Both the position numbers and the translations under genes were made by a program. A stretch of 64,000 nucleotides of DNA from Flavobacterium frigoritolerans. Its GTDB lineage: Bacteria; Bacteroidota; Bacteroidia; Flavobacteriales; Flavobacteriaceae. Shown here piece by piece: positions 62,160 through 64,000 of this stretch. The DNA lies in assembly GCF_025847275.1 (NCBI RefSeq), contig NZ_JAOZEV010000012.1:1-64000 (forward strand). Reading direction: 5' to 3'. Under the pieces are notes generated by a model. The model saw only the letters and a program-made list of their open reading frames with translations, was not told the DNA's origin and ran no database searches. The stretch's first letter is position 1; every line of letters begins with the position of its first letter.

Positions 62160-64000
62160 TTATATTTCGTTATCTATTAAATTCAAAGCGTCTGTAACAA
62201 AATTAGCAAGTTCTGAAACATTTAATAAATTTGGATTGAATCCTAAAAGATTATAATCAGGTAGCGGTTCTCCGTGGTGTGGCTTACAAGAAATTCCATT
62301 TATTAAATTTAGTTTTGAAATAATTGTTGTTCTATTCTGATTATCTCTAAAAACTACATTTTGTGAAACTAAAGCGTTAATTATAGTGCCAAACGTTTGG
62401 TTATTACTTGGTAGATGCGAAAGTTGTCTATAAAATTTGAATCTTATATGTGCTTCGAGAACATTTCTTAACCAACCTAATACTATTTCTTTTTTGCTTA
62501 AATCAGGATTTCGTAAAAATACTTCAAGTTCTTTTATATGTTTGAAATATTCATTTTCTACAAGTGTTTCTAATGATAACGGCTCAATTAGTGATGCTTT
62601 ATCTATAAAATTTTGACTTATGCGTAAAGTTTTTTTATCTCCTGCTGAAAATCCTTTTGAAAGTTCATAAAGAAAATATTCATTATGACTTAAAATTATT
62701 GCTTGCTTAATTTTTGGAAATAAATCTTTAATCAATTGAATTGTATAAAATCTTCGATTACTGTCAAAGCTTGAAAGTGGGTCGTCAAAGACTAAAATTT
62801 TATTATTAATTGTTGTGTCAATATCTAATTTTGAGAGAAAGAAGGCTAAAGCAATTGTACTTTTGTCGCCTTCACTTAATGAATCTTTTGCATTGGTATT
62901 TTGATTAAAATCAAACGAAATATCTTGACCATCAATGGTTAATTTATAACCAATTTTACTCTGTGTTGCCATACCTCGAGGGGCAACGTGAACAACATCT
63001 TCTATTCTAAAAAGAGTTTTAAATACTGTACCTAAATAATGATTTATTTGTGTTTTATAACTATTGAAGAAAGTAGTTGCAGATGCCTCTTGTTGTTGCA
63101 TTAAGACAGGATATGCAGTTGTAAGTGATGCTAAGTTTTGTCTTTGTGAAATTAGTTCATTACATAGAGTTGAAATTGGAGCTTCAAATCTTTTTTTTAT
63201 TCTTCTTAATTTATCTAATTCAAGTTGAGCTTGTGGAACTGTTTTGATAGCTAAACGAAAGGTTGTTAATTGATTATTATAAACTAATATTTGTTGATTG
63301 TAGCTTATGATATTTTGGCTTATTGTTTGTAAGGAAATCTGTAAATTATTAGCTATAGAATTAGTATAAGTAATTGAAGGATTTTGAATTTTAAGTGTTA
63401 CAGTATTTATTAATTCTTGCAATTGTTGTCTTAAAATTGTTTCATCAGAAATTATATTATAAACTGGAACAACAGAACTTAAAAAATATTGTTTCCAAGT
63501 ATTTGTATGAGATAAGTTTGTTTTATTAGTAGTTTCTAAAGAAAGTAAGAATGTCTCTAAATTGAAAGACTGAAGAGCCATTAAATGATTTTTTAATCTT
63601 TCAAGTAAAGAATTAAATTCAGCATTGAATTGTAATGTATATGAATTTATAATATTCATTGTATTATCAATTGTTTGTTTGCAAAAAGGACAAGTTAAAT
63701 CTTGAATGTTTTTGGCTCTTTTTGATTCTAAATATGTTTGCCCCCAATGCAACCAATTTGTTGGATTTTGTAGTGAATTATCAGCTAACTCTTGACAATG
63801 TTCTGAAAAAAGCGTTTGCAAAGCAGTATTTTGTAATGTCTGTAATGACATTTCTAAATCAATAGCTAATTGGGTAAAATTAATACCTGAATTAATATCA
63901 GATGCTGGTAATAATAAAGGTAATGGTTGTATTACAGAATTTGCATTAGCTGATGTTAAAATAGTTTCTGCTGAAGTAATTAGTGAATCTATATTATTAG
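62160..64000 (-). CDS. AAA_13-type ATPase with CPFC zinc-hook motif (RloC/PrrC-like), N-terminus beyond window
   Basis: On the - strand the frame is open to the last base of the window, so the ATG at 63851 is internal and the start and Walker A lie outside; at least 613 residues are visible. 'LTCPFCKQTI' (encoded near 63680-63700) between coiled coils resembles the zinc hook of RloC-type proteins. ABC signature 'DSLSEGDKSTIALAFFLSKLD', Walker B 'ILVFDDPLSSFDSNRR' and H-loop 'ILSHNEYFLYEL' follow, then a C-terminal helical domain with 'LEAHIRFKFY' and 'KPHHGEPLPDYN'. RloC/PrrC relatives are phage-triggered anticodon nucleases; whether the C-terminal region here is such a nuclease is not established. 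Confidence 0.7.
   Translation of the reverse strand, partial: NNIDSLITSAETILTSANANSVIQPLPLLLPASDINSGINFTQLAIDLEMSLQTLQNTALQTLFSEHCQELADNSLQNPTNWLHWGQTYLESKRAKNIQDLTCPFCKQTIDNTMNIINSYTLQFNAEFNSLLERLKNHLMALQSFNLETFLLSLETTNKTNLSHTNTWKQYFLSSVVPVYNIISDETILRQQLQELINTVTLKIQNPSITYTNSIANNLQISLQTISQNIISYNQQILVYNNQLTTFRLAIKTVPQAQLELDKLRRIKKRFEAPISTLCNELISQRQNLASLTTAYPVLMQQQEASATTFFNSYKTQINHYLGTVFKTLFRIEDVVHVAPRGMATQSKIGYKLTIDGQDISFDFNQNTNAKDSLSEGDKSTIALAFFLSKLDIDTTINNKILVFDDPLSSFDSNRRFYTIQLIKDLFPKIKQAIILSHNEYFLYELSKGFSAGDKKTLRISQNFIDKASLIEPLSLETLVENEYFKHIKELEVFLRNPDLSKKEIVLGWLRNVLEAHIRFKFYRQLSHLPSNNQTFGTIINALVSQNVVFRDNQNRTTIISKLNLINGISCKPHHGEPLPDYNLLGFNPNLLNVSELANFVTDALNLIDNEI

Overview
The window looks like a chromosome segment of a Flavobacterium-type member of the Bacteroidota. 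It is AT-rich, with SusC/SusD outer-membrane import, a type IX secretion (T9SS) sorting domain, DUF4494, Bacteroidota-style -7 promoter boxes (TAnnTTTG, clearest at the two tRNA genes), almost no Shine-Dalgarno sequences, and intergenic repeats of the kind seen in flavobacteria. No genus-level marker such as rRNA is present, so the genus is inference.

Layout. 1-2753: the end of a TonB-dependent receptor, a tiny orphan protein and an outer-membrane DUF6268-type protein. 2847-12762: a LytS/LytTR-type two-component system with tandem candidate operator repeats, an MgtA-type Mg2+ P-type ATPase, a TolC-MacA-MacB tripartite efflux operon and an MgtC-like protein. 13060-17921: DUF4494 protein, a lipoprotein, a nitroreductase divergent from an HxlR regulator, a META-domain lipoprotein and a secreted S37-like peptidase.

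18076-39495 reads as one large proline-rich-protein (collagen-like) utilisation region. On the + strand a pyrroline-2-carboxylate reductase, a trans-3-hydroxyproline dehydratase (Cys/Thr active site) and an M24 peptidase follow each other. On the - strand lie a T9SS-secreted M43 metalloprotease, a SusCD pair, aminopeptidase P, and a complete trans-4-hydroxy-L-proline pathway (deaminase, ketoglutarate-semialdehyde dehydrogenase, Cys/Cys 2-epimerase, FAD D-hydroxyproline dehydrogenase), with an AraC regulator divergent. Together they would cut extracellular protein, import peptides, release imino acids and send hydroxyproline to 2-oxoglutarate.

39580-51500: an MscS-type channel, then succinate dehydrogenase/fumarate reductase (three subunits, - strand) back to back with a DcaP-like porin, periplasmic asparaginase, aspartate ammonia-lyase and a Dcu C4-dicarboxylate carrier (+ strand). 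This makes an asparagine-to-fumarate-to-succinate module.

51717-64000 is an accessory island. It starts at an initiator tRNA-Met that is duplicated with its promoter and terminator 3729 bp away, with two further partial copies of the tRNA 3' end between or beside them. Beyond it, nine genes all on the - strand (SUKH immunity-like, Imm26-like, serine hydrolase, zinc ribbon, membrane protein, unknowns, an AAA-TOPRIM protein and a zinc-hook AAA ATPase cut by the window edge) are mostly separated by one family of 100-200-bp noncoding imperfect-palindrome elements. This cassette-like array is the strongest candidate for something not yet described; no integrase is visible.
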